Below are positions 9,559-17,745 of a stretch of DNA of 64,000 bases, one piece after another (the first letter of the stretch is position 1; the number at the start of each line of letters is the position of its first letter). The stretch is taken from positions 806,001 through 870,000 of the forward strand of contig NZ_VWWV01000001.1 of the NCBI RefSeq assembly GCF_011752815.1, in the 5' to 3' direction. Below the pieces are notes generated by a model. It was not told the origin of the DNA and did no database searches. It saw nothing but the letters and a program-made list of their open reading frames with translations. A program made the translations under genes and the position numbers. The stretch is from Enterobacter sp. Cy-643 (GTDB taxonomy: Bacteria; Pseudomonadota; Gammaproteobacteria; Enterobacterales; Enterobacteriaceae).

Positions 9559-10686
9559 ATGAAAAATATTTTTGTCACCAGCCCTCTGCTTCCGCCGCTG
9601 GAGGAGTTTATTCCTTACCTCGAGCAAATTTGGGGGAATAAATACCTGACCAATAACGGGCCGTTTCATCAGCAGCTTGAGCAGGCTCTGGCCGACTATC
9701 TGGGCGTAAAATATCTCTCGCTGTTTTCTAACGGCACGCTGGCGCTGCTGACGGCATTCCAGACGCTGCGACTGAGCGGCGAAGTGATAACGACGCCTTA
9801 CTCTTTTGTGGCAACATCGCACAGCCTTTTGTGGAATGGCCTGACGCCGGTCTTTGCCGATATTGACCCGCAGACGTTCAATATTAACGCCGACGCGATT
9901 GAGGCGCTGATTACCCCGCAAACGACGGCCATCATGCCGGTGCACTGTTACGGTATTCCCTGCGATGTGGATAAAATTCAGCGTCTCGCCGACACCTATG
10001 GGTTGAAGGTGATTTACGATGCGGCACACGCCTTTGGCGTGAAGCAGAACGGCAGCAGCATCCTGAACTGTGGCGATCTGTCTATCCTGAGTTTCCACGC
10101 CACCAAGGTGTTTAATACCATCGAAGGCGGGGCGATCATCTGTCCGGATGCCAGAACCAAGAAGCGTATTGATTACCTGAAAAACTTTGGCTTTGCTGAC
10201 GAAACGACGGTGATCGCGCCGGGAATTAACGCAAAAATGAACGAGGTGCAGGCGGCTTTTGGCCTGCTGCAGCTTCAGCACATTGACGGTGCCTTAAGCG
10301 CCCGGGCAGACATTTATCAGCGCTACTGTGAAGGACTGGCCGATATTCCTGGCCTTGAGTTTTATACCCAGAAAAGCGATTACGAGTGGAACCACGCCTA
10401 CTATCCCGTGCTGATAGATGAGTGCTTCCCGGTGAGCCGGGATGCGCTGTATGAGGCGTTAAAAGAAGAGGGGATTTACTCTCGCCGCTACTTCTATCCG
10501 CTTATCAGCTCCTTCGCGATGTATCGGCATTTACCGTCCTCCGCCGCGGAGCATCTGCCGGTAGCCAACGACCTGGCGAGTAAGGTGCTTTGTTTGCCGA
10601 TATTCCCGGATCTTGAGGAAGAAGAGCAGCTACGTATCATCGCGGCTGTCAGACGAATTGCTCAGGTGCAAAGCGTCGCCGCATAA
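9559..10686 (+). CDS. DegT/DnrJ/EryC1/StrS-family sugar aminotransferase
   Basis: These PLP-dependent enzymes transaminate keto-sugar nucleotides to amino sugars. The product from the ATG at 9559 has 375 residues and starts MKNIFVTSPLLPPLEEF; AAGAGGTG lies just upstream. The frame is open further upstream (9496), but that extension has no ribosome-binding site. The PLP-lysine motif is visible as SFHATKVFNTIEGGA, with YDAAHAFGV before it and NGTLALLTAF near the N-terminus. It lies 64 bp after the GT41 gene and probably supplies an amino sugar nucleotide for flagellin glycosylation. No dehydratase or other sugar-nucleotide enzyme is present here, so the keto-sugar must come from another locus. 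Confidence 0.88.
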   Translation: MKNIFVTSPLLPPLEEFIPYLEQIWGNKYLTNNGPFHQQLEQALADYLGVKYLSLFSNGTLALLTAFQTLRLSGEVITTPYSFVATSHSLLWNGLTPVFADIDPQTFNINADAIEALITPQTTAIMPVHCYGIPCDVDKIQRLADTYGLKVIYDAAHAFGVKQNGSSILNCGDLSILSFHATKVFNTIEGGAIICPDARTKKRIDYLKNFGFADETTVIAPGINAKMNEVQAAFGLLQLQHIDGALSARADIYQRYCEGLADIPGLEFYTQKSDYEWNHAYYPVLIDECFPVSRDALYEALKEEGIYSRRYFYPLISSFAMYRHLPSSAAEHLPVANDLASKVLCLPIFPDLEEEEQLRIIAAVRRIAQVQSVAA

Positions 10687-10704
10687 CGAGTTCGGGGCGG
10701 AATA

Positions 10705-10738
10705 AAAAAGGGCTTTGTCTTGCGACAAGGCCCTTTTT
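10705..10738. terminator. Bidirectional rho-independent terminator
   Basis: A hairpin (GGGCTTTGTC, loop TTGC, GACAAGGCCC, with one G-T pair) is flanked by A residues on one side and T residues on the other. It lies between the convergent aminotransferase and methyltransferase genes and can serve both. Confidence 0.88.
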
Positions 10739-10756
10739 ACCGTGTTGAGCGTCCTG

Positions 10757-11473
10757 TTATAGCTCGGCGATACACATCAAGCGCTCGCTGCGCTCAAGAT
10801 AGCGCTGGCCGGACAATTTGAACATGCCGTTAATCAACAGTGGGTTATGCAGGCCGTGACGTATCAGCCAGTCTTCGTGTGATTTCTTGCCTTTCCCGAC
10901 CGGAATAATGGTGACTTTGCGGGCGACTTTACCGAGGATCTCCTGCATTTGTTCGACGGTAAAGAAGCGGATGTTAAACAGCGAGTCGGTCTCTTTTTTC
11001 GAGTTGAAGTAATTAACGAACGACTGATTATGGGCATTATGTACCGTAACGATCATTCTGCCGCGGGTGATTCTTGCCTGCTCCTGAGCCATCTTCTGAA
11101 TGTCTTCATCGGAGAACAGCACCCAGAATCCATTGTGGTAGGTCAGGTCAAAATGTTTGTCCGGGTATGCCAGGCTGAAGGCATTCATCACGGAAAAGCG
11201 ATCCTGCAGAGACGGATAAAGCTTTTTCGCCATGCTCACTGACTCCGGTGAGAAGTCAATGCCGTGCCCCTCCACGCCACGCTTAGTCAGCTGCACGATA
11301 TCGCGGAAGCTGCCTGCGGCAATCTCTAATACCTGTTTTTCACTGCTCTTTCTGACCGCATCGATATAGTAGGCGTGGCGAAGATCGTTTTGGTAATGCT
11401 CGAAAATACCCTGCCATTTATGGTCCCAGTCCTCGGCCGTGGTGAGCTTTTCAGGCCCTGTTGTTTGGCTCAT
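10757..11473 (-). CDS. Class I SAM-dependent methyltransferase
   Basis: The 238-residue protein shows a methyltransferase fold, with motif I KQVLEIAAGSFRDIVQL, the acidic end of strand 2 in GHGIDFSPESVSMAKKLY, and motif IV region DLTYHNGFWVLFSDED. It has no signal or membrane segment. It lies 4 bp from the ATP-grasp gene and is co-transcribed with it on the minus strand. Its place between fliC and fliA suggests methylation of a flagellin glycan or of its precursor. The substrate cannot be read from the sequence. Confidence 0.78.
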   Translation of the reverse strand: MSQTTGPEKLTTAEDWDHKWQGIFEHYQNDLRHAYYIDAVRKSSEKQVLEIAAGSFRDIVQLTKRGVEGHGIDFSPESVSMAKKLYPSLQDRFSVMNAFSLAYPDKHFDLTYHNGFWVLFSDEDIQKMAQEQARITRGRMIVTVHNAHNQSFVNYFNSKKETDSLFNIRFFTVEQMQEILGKVARKVTIIPVGKGKKSHEDWLIRHGLHNPLLINGMFKLSGQRYLERSERLMCIAEL

Positions 11474-11477
11474 ATCT

Positions 11478-12434
11478 CTATCCTGTGAATGATTTTTCAG
11501 TGACGTAGTGGCGCGTAAAGATGGCGTTTTCTACGGCAAATGCGGGTTGTATAGGCTGGCGGCTGAAACAATGAAGATGGTTGGTAATCATGTCGTAGCC
11601 TGCCATTACCGAAAATTCGACCCCCGCGGAGAAACGAGGGTTTATGTCCATCAGATAATCCCCGGTCGAATGGCGCATAAACTCAATATTGATGCAGCCG
11701 TTAAGGTCGAGCAGGCGGGCAACTTCAGCCGCTTTGGTGACCAGAGCGTCATCCTGGATGATTTCGACGGTTAATCCGGCACCGTTCGCGGTGCGCAGCA
11801 GCTCTTTACGGGCAACGCCTGCCCATTCGCCGGTCTCGCGCTGCCGGACAATATCAATCACGTGAACATCTCCCGGTAGCCAGGGCTGGACAATCCAGTC
11901 GCTGCCGTTGAGCCGCTCGCGTAACTCGCTGAGTTCGGATTCGGTCTCAATGCGGCGGAGCCCTTCGCTGCTGCGGCCATGCCTCTGTTTGAGAATGACG
12001 GGGAAACAAAATGACAGCGTGTGTGATTCATCCAGGGCGACGGAAGGCAGCGGGAGAAAAATGCCGTTATGAGCAAACTGCTTGCTCCAGGCCAGTTTAT
12101 CCCTGGCAAGGGTAATAGAGTCTGCGGCCATCAGCGTCAGCATGGCGGACGAGCACAGTTCGTCGCGACAATCAGAAAGCGTATCGACCTCGACATCGGT
12201 CAGCGGGATGATGGCGTCAACGCGATGTTGGTCGCAAATCGCATTAATACTTTCTATAAAGGCCTGGCTGTCCGTTGCTCGGGGAACCTGAACAAAAATG
12301 TCGACCAGACGGGAGGCATAATTCCATTGCGCGGGGTAGATATCACAGCCGATGACTGTGTGTGATGCGCGTTTGAGCGCATCGATCACGGCTGGCGCAG
12401 ACATCGACCCTATAGCCGTAATTAAAATGTTCAT
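11478..12434 (-). CDS. ATP-grasp domain ligase (carbamoyl-phosphate-synthase-like)
   Basis: ATP-grasp enzymes join a carboxylate to an amine or thiol through an acyl phosphate. From the ATG at 12434 (MNILITAIGSMSAPAVIDAL, with ACAGGT upstream) the product has 318 residues. It has an N-terminal Rossmann-like pre-ATP-grasp domain, a central ATP-binding part (PVILKQRHGRSSEGLRRI, DWIVQPWLPGDVHVIDIV) and the metal-binding end (GCINIEFM, DYLMDINPRFSAGVEF). A longer frame to 12515 has no ribosome-binding site. With the adjacent methyltransferase it may attach and modify an acyl or amino-acid group on the flagellin amino sugar. That role is inferred from context only. Confidence 0.8.
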   Translation of the reverse strand: MNILITAIGSMSAPAVIDALKRASHTVIGCDIYPAQWNYASRLVDIFVQVPRATDSQAFIESINAICDQHRVDAIIPLTDVEVDTLSDCRDELCSSAMLTLMAADSITLARDKLAWSKQFAHNGIFLPLPSVALDESHTLSFCFPVILKQRHGRSSEGLRRIETESELSELRERLNGSDWIVQPWLPGDVHVIDIVRQRETGEWAGVARKELLRTANGAGLTVEIIQDDALVTKAAEVARLLDLNGCINIEFMRHSTGDYLMDINPRFSAGVEFSVMAGYDMITNHLHCFSRQPIQPAFAVENAIFTRHYVTEKSFTG

Positions 12435-12821
12435 GTCAATGACCTGTCTTGTAATCTGCTTTGCCTGACGGCAGGGGCGAGTTTGCCGCAGAGAGACGAC
12501 GCGTATATTTATCACTGTACGATAATCTGACCAGAGATCAGGCCAGGAATAACAGATGATTTTATCCTTTTTTTATCGGATAGATTCTTCGGCTTAATTT
12601 CTCGGGTTTCGCTATAGTAGGTGGCGTTAATATTTAACAACCAATTGATACTTTTAAGTAAGCCGGAACATGATTTGCCATACTTTATGGTTAAATTTCG
12701 ACGGGTTTATTTCTTCATAACCTCCAAATAACCCCCCATTTCACCCACTATTCATCCGATTAAAACCCCTGCAGAAACGGATAATCATGCCGATAACTCA
12801 ACTAACGCAGGGCTGTTTATC
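12435..12821 (+). promoter_or_regulatory. fliA upstream region with a conserved sigma-28 type -10 box
   Basis: This 387-bp divergent spacer should hold the class 2 (FlhDC/sigma-70) and class 3 promoters of fliAZ. A perfect sigma-28 -10 element GCCGATAA is present at 12789-12796, 26 bp before the GTG start. The matching -35 is poor at 11-bp spacing. The last roughly 70 bp are very similar, from memory, to the E. coli fliA leader. FlhDC boxes were not assigned. The promoter of the divergent ATP-grasp gene must also lie here. Confidence 0.5.
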
Positions 12822-13541
12822 GTGAATTCACTGTATACCGCTGAAGGTGTAATGGATAAACACTCGCTGTGGCAGCGTTATGTACCGCTTGTGCGTCACG
12901 AAGCATTGCGCCTGCAGGTACGTCTGCCGGCGAGTGTGGAGCTCGACGATCTGCTACAGGCAGGCGGCATCGGGTTGTTGAATGCAGTCGAACGTTACGA
13001 TGCCCTGCAGGGAACGGCATTTACTACCTACGCGGTGCAGCGCATCCGTGGGGCGATGCTTGATGAGTTGCGCAGCCGTGATTGGGTGCCGCGAAGCGTC
13101 AGGCGTAACGCTCGCGGTGTGGCACAGGCGATTGGTCAACTGGAGCAAGAGCTGGGGCGTAACGCTACCGAGACGGAAGTCGCGGAGCGACTGGACATCC
13201 CGCTCGAAGAGTATCGCCAGATGTTGCTCGACACCAATAATAGCCAACTCTTCTCTTATGATGAGTGGCGGGAAGAGCACGGCGATAGCATTGAACTGGT
13301 CACCGAGGAACACCAGCAGGCAAACCCGCTACAGCAATTACTGGACAGCAATCTTCGCCAGCGCGTAATGGAAGCTATTGAAGCTTTACCGGAACGCGAA
13401 CAACTGGTGCTGACGCTCTATTACCAGGAAGAGCTGAATCTCAAAGAGATTGGCGCGGTGCTTGATGTGGGTGAGTCACGGGTTAGCCAGTTGCATAGCC
13501 AGGCGATCAAGCGTTTGCGCACCAAGCTGGGTAAGTTGTAG
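12822..13541 (+). CDS. fliA: Flagellar sigma factor sigma-28 (FliA)
   Basis: FliA directs RNA polymerase to class 3 flagellar and chemotaxis promoters and is held inactive by FlgM until the hook is complete. The product is 239 residues, the same as E. coli and nearly identical to it (MNSLYTAEGVMDKHSLWQRY at the N-terminus). Region 2 (DDLLQAGGIGLLNAVERYD, FTTYAVQRIRGAMLDELR), region 3 and region 4 (LPEREQLVLTLYYQEELNLK, VGESRVSQLHSQAIKRLR) are all visible. The start is GTG at 12822, as in E. coli. It controls the five sigma-28 promoters recognised in this window. Confidence 0.98.
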   Translation: MNSLYTAEGVMDKHSLWQRYVPLVRHEALRLQVRLPASVELDDLLQAGGIGLLNAVERYDALQGTAFTTYAVQRIRGAMLDELRSRDWVPRSVRRNARGVAQAIGQLEQELGRNATETEVAERLDIPLEEYRQMLLDTNNSQLFSYDEWREEHGDSIELVTEEHQQANPLQQLLDSNLRQRVMEAIEALPEREQLVLTLYYQEELNLKEIGAVLDVGESRVSQLHSQAIKRLRTKLGKL

Positions 13542-13579
13542 GGAGTGCCGCACAATTATCTGACGACCTGGGAATTATC

Positions 13580-14125
13580 ATGACGGTGCAGCAGTCAAAA
13601 AGACGGCCATTAAGCCGCTATCTCAAAGATTTCAAACACACCCAGACACATTGTGCACATTGCAGTAAGCTGCTCGACCGCATCACGCTCACGCGCAGCG
13701 GGGTGATAGTTAATAAAGCCACCATTGCCCAACTTGATACACTTATTGATGAGGCCACCTGGCTTATCGAGCAGAAAGAGTGGATGGCGCTGTGTCGTTT
13801 TTGCGGTGATTTGCACTGCAAAGAACAAAACAACTACTTCGATATTATTGGCTTTAAACAGTATCTGTTTGAGCAAACCGAAATGAGCCACGGCACGATT
13901 CGTGAGTACGTGGTTCGCCTGCGTCGTCTGGGAAACCATCTGAGTGAGCATAAAGTCCCGCTTCCCGGCTCGCTGCAGGGCCTGCTGGACGAGACGCTGG
14001 ACGCCTGGCTGCCCCGCACCAGCACCAATAATTACCGCATTGCGTTACGCAAATATTGGCAATTCCAGGTGCAGGGACATGCGATCCCGAGCCAGGAAAT
14101 TAGCGCAACCTCCGATATATACTAA
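13580..14125 (+). CDS. fliZ: Flagella regulatory protein FliZ
   Basis: FliZ activates class 2 genes indirectly (by repressing the anti-FlhDC factor RflP/YdiV in Salmonella) and antagonises sigma-S promoters, favouring motility over curli. The product has 181 residues (E. coli 183) and the diagnostic SRYLKDFKHTQTHCAHC start, with the recombinase-like helical segment GTIREYVVRLRRLGNHL thought to contact DNA. It lies 38 bp after fliA and is co-transcribed. It ends ATSDIY, like the E. coli protein. Confidence 0.96.
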   Translation: MTVQQSKRRPLSRYLKDFKHTQTHCAHCSKLLDRITLTRSGVIVNKATIAQLDTLIDEATWLIEQKEWMALCRFCGDLHCKEQNNYFDIIGFKQYLFEQTEMSHGTIREYVVRLRRLGNHLSEHKVPLPGSLQGLLDETLDAWLPRTSTNNYRIALRKYWQFQVQGHAIPSQEISATSDIY

Positions 14126-14210
14126 ATTTGCATAAGTTGTAGCGGACTGGTTTTGATATATCCCGAAGCCGCCCGCTACACTACAAAAAACGTAAATAAT
14201 CGGGGTAAAC

Positions 14211-15011
14211 ATGAAATTAAAAATGATGGGGCGTCAGGCGCTGATGGGCGTACTGGCCGTTGCTCTGGTGGCTGGCGCAAGCGTGAAAACCTTCGCGGCA
14301 GAAAATCTTCTGAATAAAGTAAAAGAGCGCGGCACGCTGCTGGTGGGGCTGGAAGGGACTTATCCGCCATTCAGCTTCCAGGGCGATGACGGCAAGCTTA
14401 CCGGCTTTGAAGTCGAATTTGCCGAGCAGCTGGCTCAGCACCTGGGTGTTAAAGCCGCCCTCAAGCCGACCAAATGGGACGGCATGCTGGCCTCTTTGGA
14501 TTCTAAACGCATTGACGTGGTCATCAACCAGGTCACCATTTCCGACGAACGTAAGAAAAAATACGACTTCTCCACCCCTTACACCATCTCCGGTATTCAG
14601 GCTTTGGTGAAAAAGGGTAACGAAGGCGGAATTAAAACCGCCGCCGACCTGAAAGGCAAAAAAGTGGGCGTAGGCCTCGGGACTAACTACGAGCAGTGGC
14701 TGCGTGAAAACGTGCCGGGCGTAGATATCCGTACCTATGATGATGACCCGACTAAATACCAGGATCTGCGCGTGGGCCGCATTGACGCGATTCTGGTTGA
14801 CCGCCTCGCCGCGCTGGATCTGGTTAAGAAAACCAACAATACGCTGGCGGTAGCGGGGGATGCGTTCTCCCGCCAGGAATCTGGCGTTGCCGTGCGTAAA
14901 GGTAATGAAGATCTGCTGAAAGCCATCGACGCAGCCATCGCCGAGATGCAGAAAGACGGATCTCTGGCTAAGCTGTCCGATAAATGGTTTGGGGCGGACG
15001 TCACTAAGTAA
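14211..15011 (+). CDS. tcyJ: L-cystine-binding periplasmic protein TcyJ (FliY)
   Basis: TcyJ is the periplasmic solute-binding protein that captures L-cystine for the TcyJLN ABC importer. The 266-residue product starts MKLKMMGRQALMGVLAVALV, a Sec signal peptide with cleavage likely after the Ala of TFAAE. The mature part is a family 3 solute-binding fold (RGTLLVGLEGTYPPFSF, GFEVEFAEQLA, WFGADVTK at the end). GGGGT precedes the ATG. The other transporter parts, tcyL and tcyN, follow after dcyD. A terminator-like repeat element follows the gene directly. Confidence 0.97.
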   Translation: MKLKMMGRQALMGVLAVALVAGASVKTFAAENLLNKVKERGTLLVGLEGTYPPFSFQGDDGKLTGFEVEFAEQLAQHLGVKAALKPTKWDGMLASLDSKRIDVVINQVTISDERKKKYDFSTPYTISGIQALVKKGNEGGIKTAADLKGKKVGVGLGTNYEQWLRENVPGVDIRTYDDDPTKYQDLRVGRIDAILVDRLAALDLVKKTNNTLAVAGDAFSRQESGVAVRKGNEDLLKAIDAAIAEMQKDGSLAKLSDKWFGADVTK

Positions 15012-15029
15012 CGCGGTATCACGGTGTAA

Positions 15030-15209
15030 AGGTGCTGATTTCAGCACCTTGCTTTGCTGACAAAGAGAGAAAAAGCGTGGTTTTTCTCTCTTTGTGGTTA
15101 TCAGCCGAAAATCAATAAATTGATTTTCCTGTTTTTTTGATAAACCGTCTGGTATTCCTTCTGTCACCAGCGGTTTGTCTGCCGTCTGAGGTGCTGATTT
15201 CAGCACCTT
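15030..15209 (+). repeat. Structured intergenic repeat, copy A, flanked by a duplicated terminator
   Basis: A 21-bp sequence containing the hairpin GGTGCTGATTTCAGCACC occurs twice, at 15030-15050 and 15189-15209; only the second copy is followed by a long T run. The 138 bp between hold a perfect 15-bp inverted repeat (15060-15074 with 15081-15095, loop GCGTGG), a 9-bp hairpin (GAAAATCAA/TTGATTTTC, about 15108-15129) and a CTGGT/ACCAG hairpin (about 15149-15170). The same core occurs at 56740-56794. No protein is encoded. See the findings for the comparison. Confidence 0.85.
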
Positions 15210-15287
15210 TTTTATTTATCCCAGAGAGGGAAGCCGGTTCTCTGGTGCATAATAAAACTGGATATTGTTATCGGCTCAGGAGGCCCT

Positions 15288-16274
15288 ATGTCACTGCATC
15301 ACCTAACGCGTTTTCCTCGTCTGGAATTTATTGGCGCGCCCACACCGCTGGAGTATCTGCCGCGCTTTTCGGACTATCTTGGCCGTGAAATCTACATTAA
15401 ACGCGATGATGTGACGCCGATGGCGATGGGCGGCAACAAGCTGCGCAAGCTTGAGTTTTTAGCCGCCGACGCGCTGCGTGAAGGGGCCGATACGCTGGTC
15501 ACTGCCGGCGCTATCCAGTCTAACCACGTTCGCCAGACGGCGGCGGTAGCGGCAAAGCTTGGGTTACATTGCGTGGCGCTGCTTGAAAACCCGATCGGGA
15601 CAAAAGCCGAAAATTACCTGACCAACGGCAACCGCCTGTTGGTCGATCTTTTCAATGTCGAAGTCGAGATGTGCGAGGCGCTGAGCGCTCCGGATAAGCA
15701 GCTGGAAGCGGTGGCTACGCGTCTGGAAGCGCAGGGGTTTCGGCCTTATGTTATTCCGGTCGGCGGTTCTAATGCACTGGGTGCGCTGGGGTATGTTGAA
15801 AGCGCGCTGGAAATTGCCCAGCAGTGCGAGAACGCCGTGAGCTTGTCATCCGTGGTGGTTGCCTCTGGCAGCGCGGGAACGCATGCCGGTCTGGCGGTTG
15901 GCCTCGAACAGTTAATGCCGGACGTGGAGCTGATCGGCGTTACTGTGTCCAGAACCGTGGCGCAGCAAAAGCCAAAAGTTGTCGCCCTGCAGCAGGCCGT
16001 GGCGCACTCTCTTGAGGTGAGCGCGACCAGCGAAATCATCCTGTGGGATGATTATTTTGCGCCAGGCTACGGCACGCCGAATGAAGAGGGGATGGAAGCG
16101 GTGAAGCTGTTGGCCCGGCTGGAAGGTATCTTGCTTGACCCGGTCTACACCGGCAAAGCAATGGCCGGACTTATTGACGGCGTGGCGCAAAAAAGATTTA
16201 AGGATCAGGGGCCAATTGCCTTTATTCATACCGGCGGTGCGCCGGCGCTGTTTGCCTACCATCCGCATCTGTAA
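15288..16274 (+). CDS. dcyD: D-cysteine desulfhydrase
   Basis: DcyD is a PLP enzyme that converts D-cysteine to pyruvate, sulfide and ammonia; it is related to ACC deaminase. The 328 residues equal the E. coli length. The PLP lysine lies in the segment [19 protein letters not shown], followed by [25 protein letters not shown] precedes the ATG at 15288. It sits between the cystine-binding protein and the permease, as in E. coli, linking sulfur amino-acid uptake to detoxification of D-cysteine. Confidence 0.97.
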   Translation: MSLHHLTRFPRLEFIGAPTPLEYLPRFSDYLGREIYIKRDDVTPMAMGGNKLRKLEFLAADALREGADTLVTAGAIQSNHVRQTAAVAAKLGLHCVALLENPIGTKAENYLTNGNRLLVDLFNVEVEMCEALSAPDKQLEAVATRLEAQGFRPYVIPVGGSNALGALGYVESALEIAQQCENAVSLSSVVVASGSAGTHAGLAVGLEQLMPDVELIGVTVSRTVAQQKPKVVALQQAVAHSLEVSATSEIILWDDYFAPGYGTPNEEGMEAVKLLARLEGILLDPVYTGKAMAGLIDGVAQKRFKDQGPIAFIHTGGAPALFAYHPHL

Positions 16275-16308
16275 GCTGCGGGTCAGGTTTTAATCATCGG
16301 GAATCACC

Positions 16309-16977
16309 ATGCAAGAAAGTTTGCAACTGGTGCTGGATTCAGCACCGTATTTGCTTAAAGGGGCAGTTTTCACGCTCCAGCTGAGTATTGGCGGGATGTT
16401 TTTTGGCCTGATCCTCGGTTTTATGCTGGCGCTGATGCGTCTGTCCGCGTTTTTGCCTTTTTCGCTGCTGTCGCGTTTTTATGTGTCCATTTTCCGCGGG
16501 ACGCCGCTTATCGCCCAGCTGTTTATGATTTATTACGGGCTGCCGCAGTTTGGCATTGAGCTGGATCCTATCCCGTCGGCGATGATTGGCCTGTCGTTAA
16601 ACACGGCGGCTTACGCCTCTGAAACGCTGCGGGCGGCCATTGCCTCTATTGATAAAGGCCAGTGGGAAGCTGCGGCCAGCATCGGAATGACTCGCTGGCA
16701 AACGCTGCGTCGCGCGATTCTGCCACAGTCAGCCCGCGTGGCGCTGCCGCCGCTGGGGAACAGCTTTATCAGCCTGGTGAAGGATACCTCGCTGGCGGCC
16801 ACCATTCAGGTGCCGGAGCTGTTTCGCCAGGCGCAGCTGATCACCTCCCGCACGCTGGAAGTGTTTACCATGTATCTCGCCGCATCTCTGGTGTACTGGG
16901 TGATGGCGACGGTGCTCTCCACGCTGCAGAACTATTTTGAAAACCAGCTTAATCGCCAGGACAGGGAGCCGAAATGA
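16309..16977 (+). CDS. tcyL: L-cystine ABC transporter permease TcyL
   Basis: TcyL is the inner-membrane channel subunit of the TcyJLN cystine importer. The product has 222 residues with several hydrophobic segments and the EAA loop EAAASIGMTRWQTLRRAILP typical of polar amino-acid permeases (HisMQ family). It starts 34 bp after dcyD and overlaps tcyN by four bases (ATGA). Confidence 0.97.
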   Translation: MQESLQLVLDSAPYLLKGAVFTLQLSIGGMFFGLILGFMLALMRLSAFLPFSLLSRFYVSIFRGTPLIAQLFMIYYGLPQFGIELDPIPSAMIGLSLNTAAYASETLRAAIASIDKGQWEAAASIGMTRWQTLRRAILPQSARVALPPLGNSFISLVKDTSLAATIQVPELFRQAQLITSRTLEVFTMYLAASLVYWVMATVLSTLQNYFENQLNRQDREPK

Positions 16978-17726
16978 GCGCCATTGACGTTAAAAAACTG
17001 GTGAAAAAATTCCACGGGCAGACGGTACTGCACGGCATTGATCTGGACGTTAAACCCGGCGAAGTCGTGGCGATCATCGGCCCGAGCGGTTCAGGAAAAA
17101 CCACGCTATTGCGCAGTATTAACCTGCTGGAAGAGCCGGACAGCGGCACCATTCAGGTGGGGAATATCACGATTGATGCCGGGCAGTCGCTGGCAAAGCA
17201 GAAAGAGAAAATTCGTGAGCTGCGTCAGCAGGTGGGGTTTGTGTTCCAGAGTTTCAATCTTTTTCCGCACCGCACGGTGCTGGAAAATATTATTGAAGGT
17301 CCGGTCATCGTTAAGGGCGAGTCGAAAGCAGATGCCGTCGCCCGGGCGCGTGAACTGCTGGTGAAGGTGGGCTTAAGCGGAAAAGAGAACAGTTACCCGC
17401 GGCGCCTGTCGGGTGGACAGCAGCAGCGGGTGGCAATTGCCCGTGCGTTGGCCATGCGGCCAGAAGTTATTTTGTTCGACGAGCCGACTTCCGCGCTGGA
17501 TCCTGAGCTGGTGGGGGAGGTGCTGAATACTATTCGCCAGCTGGCGGATGAGAAACGCACCATGGTCATTGTGACCCACGAAATGAGCTTCGCCCGGGAT
17601 GTGGCCGATCGCGCAATATTCATGGATCAGGGTAGGATTGTGGAGCAGGGGCCGGCAAAAGCGCTTTTTGCCAGCCCACAGCAGCCGCGCACGCAGCAAT
17701 TCCTGGAGAAGTTTCTGACCCAGTAG
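16974..17726 (+). CDS. tcyN: L-cystine ABC transporter ATP-binding protein TcyN
   Basis: TcyN hydrolyses ATP to drive cystine import. In 250 residues it shows Walker A (GPSGSGKTTLL, about residue 37), the Q-loop (FVFQSFNLFPH), the ABC signature (RLSGGQQQRVAIARAL) and Walker B (VILFDEPTSALDPEL), followed by the H-loop (IVTHEMSFA). It overlaps the tcyL stop by four bases and closes the operon. A convergent CoA-transferase gene follows after 19 bp. Confidence 0.97.
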   Translation: MSAIDVKKLVKKFHGQTVLHGIDLDVKPGEVVAIIGPSGSGKTTLLRSINLLEEPDSGTIQVGNITIDAGQSLAKQKEKIRELRQQVGFVFQSFNLFPHRTVLENIIEGPVIVKGESKADAVARARELLVKVGLSGKENSYPRRLSGGQQQRVAIARALAMRPEVILFDEPTSALDPELVGEVLNTIRQLADEKRTMVIVTHEMSFARDVADRAIFMDQGRIVEQGPAKALFASPQQPRTQQFLEKFLTQ

Positions 17727-17745
17727 CGGCGAGGCAGGCCTGATT

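Noticed and set aside
14217-15206. 329-codon minus-strand open frame
   Set aside because: It is antisense to tcyJ, whose signal peptide and solute-binding motifs are clear.
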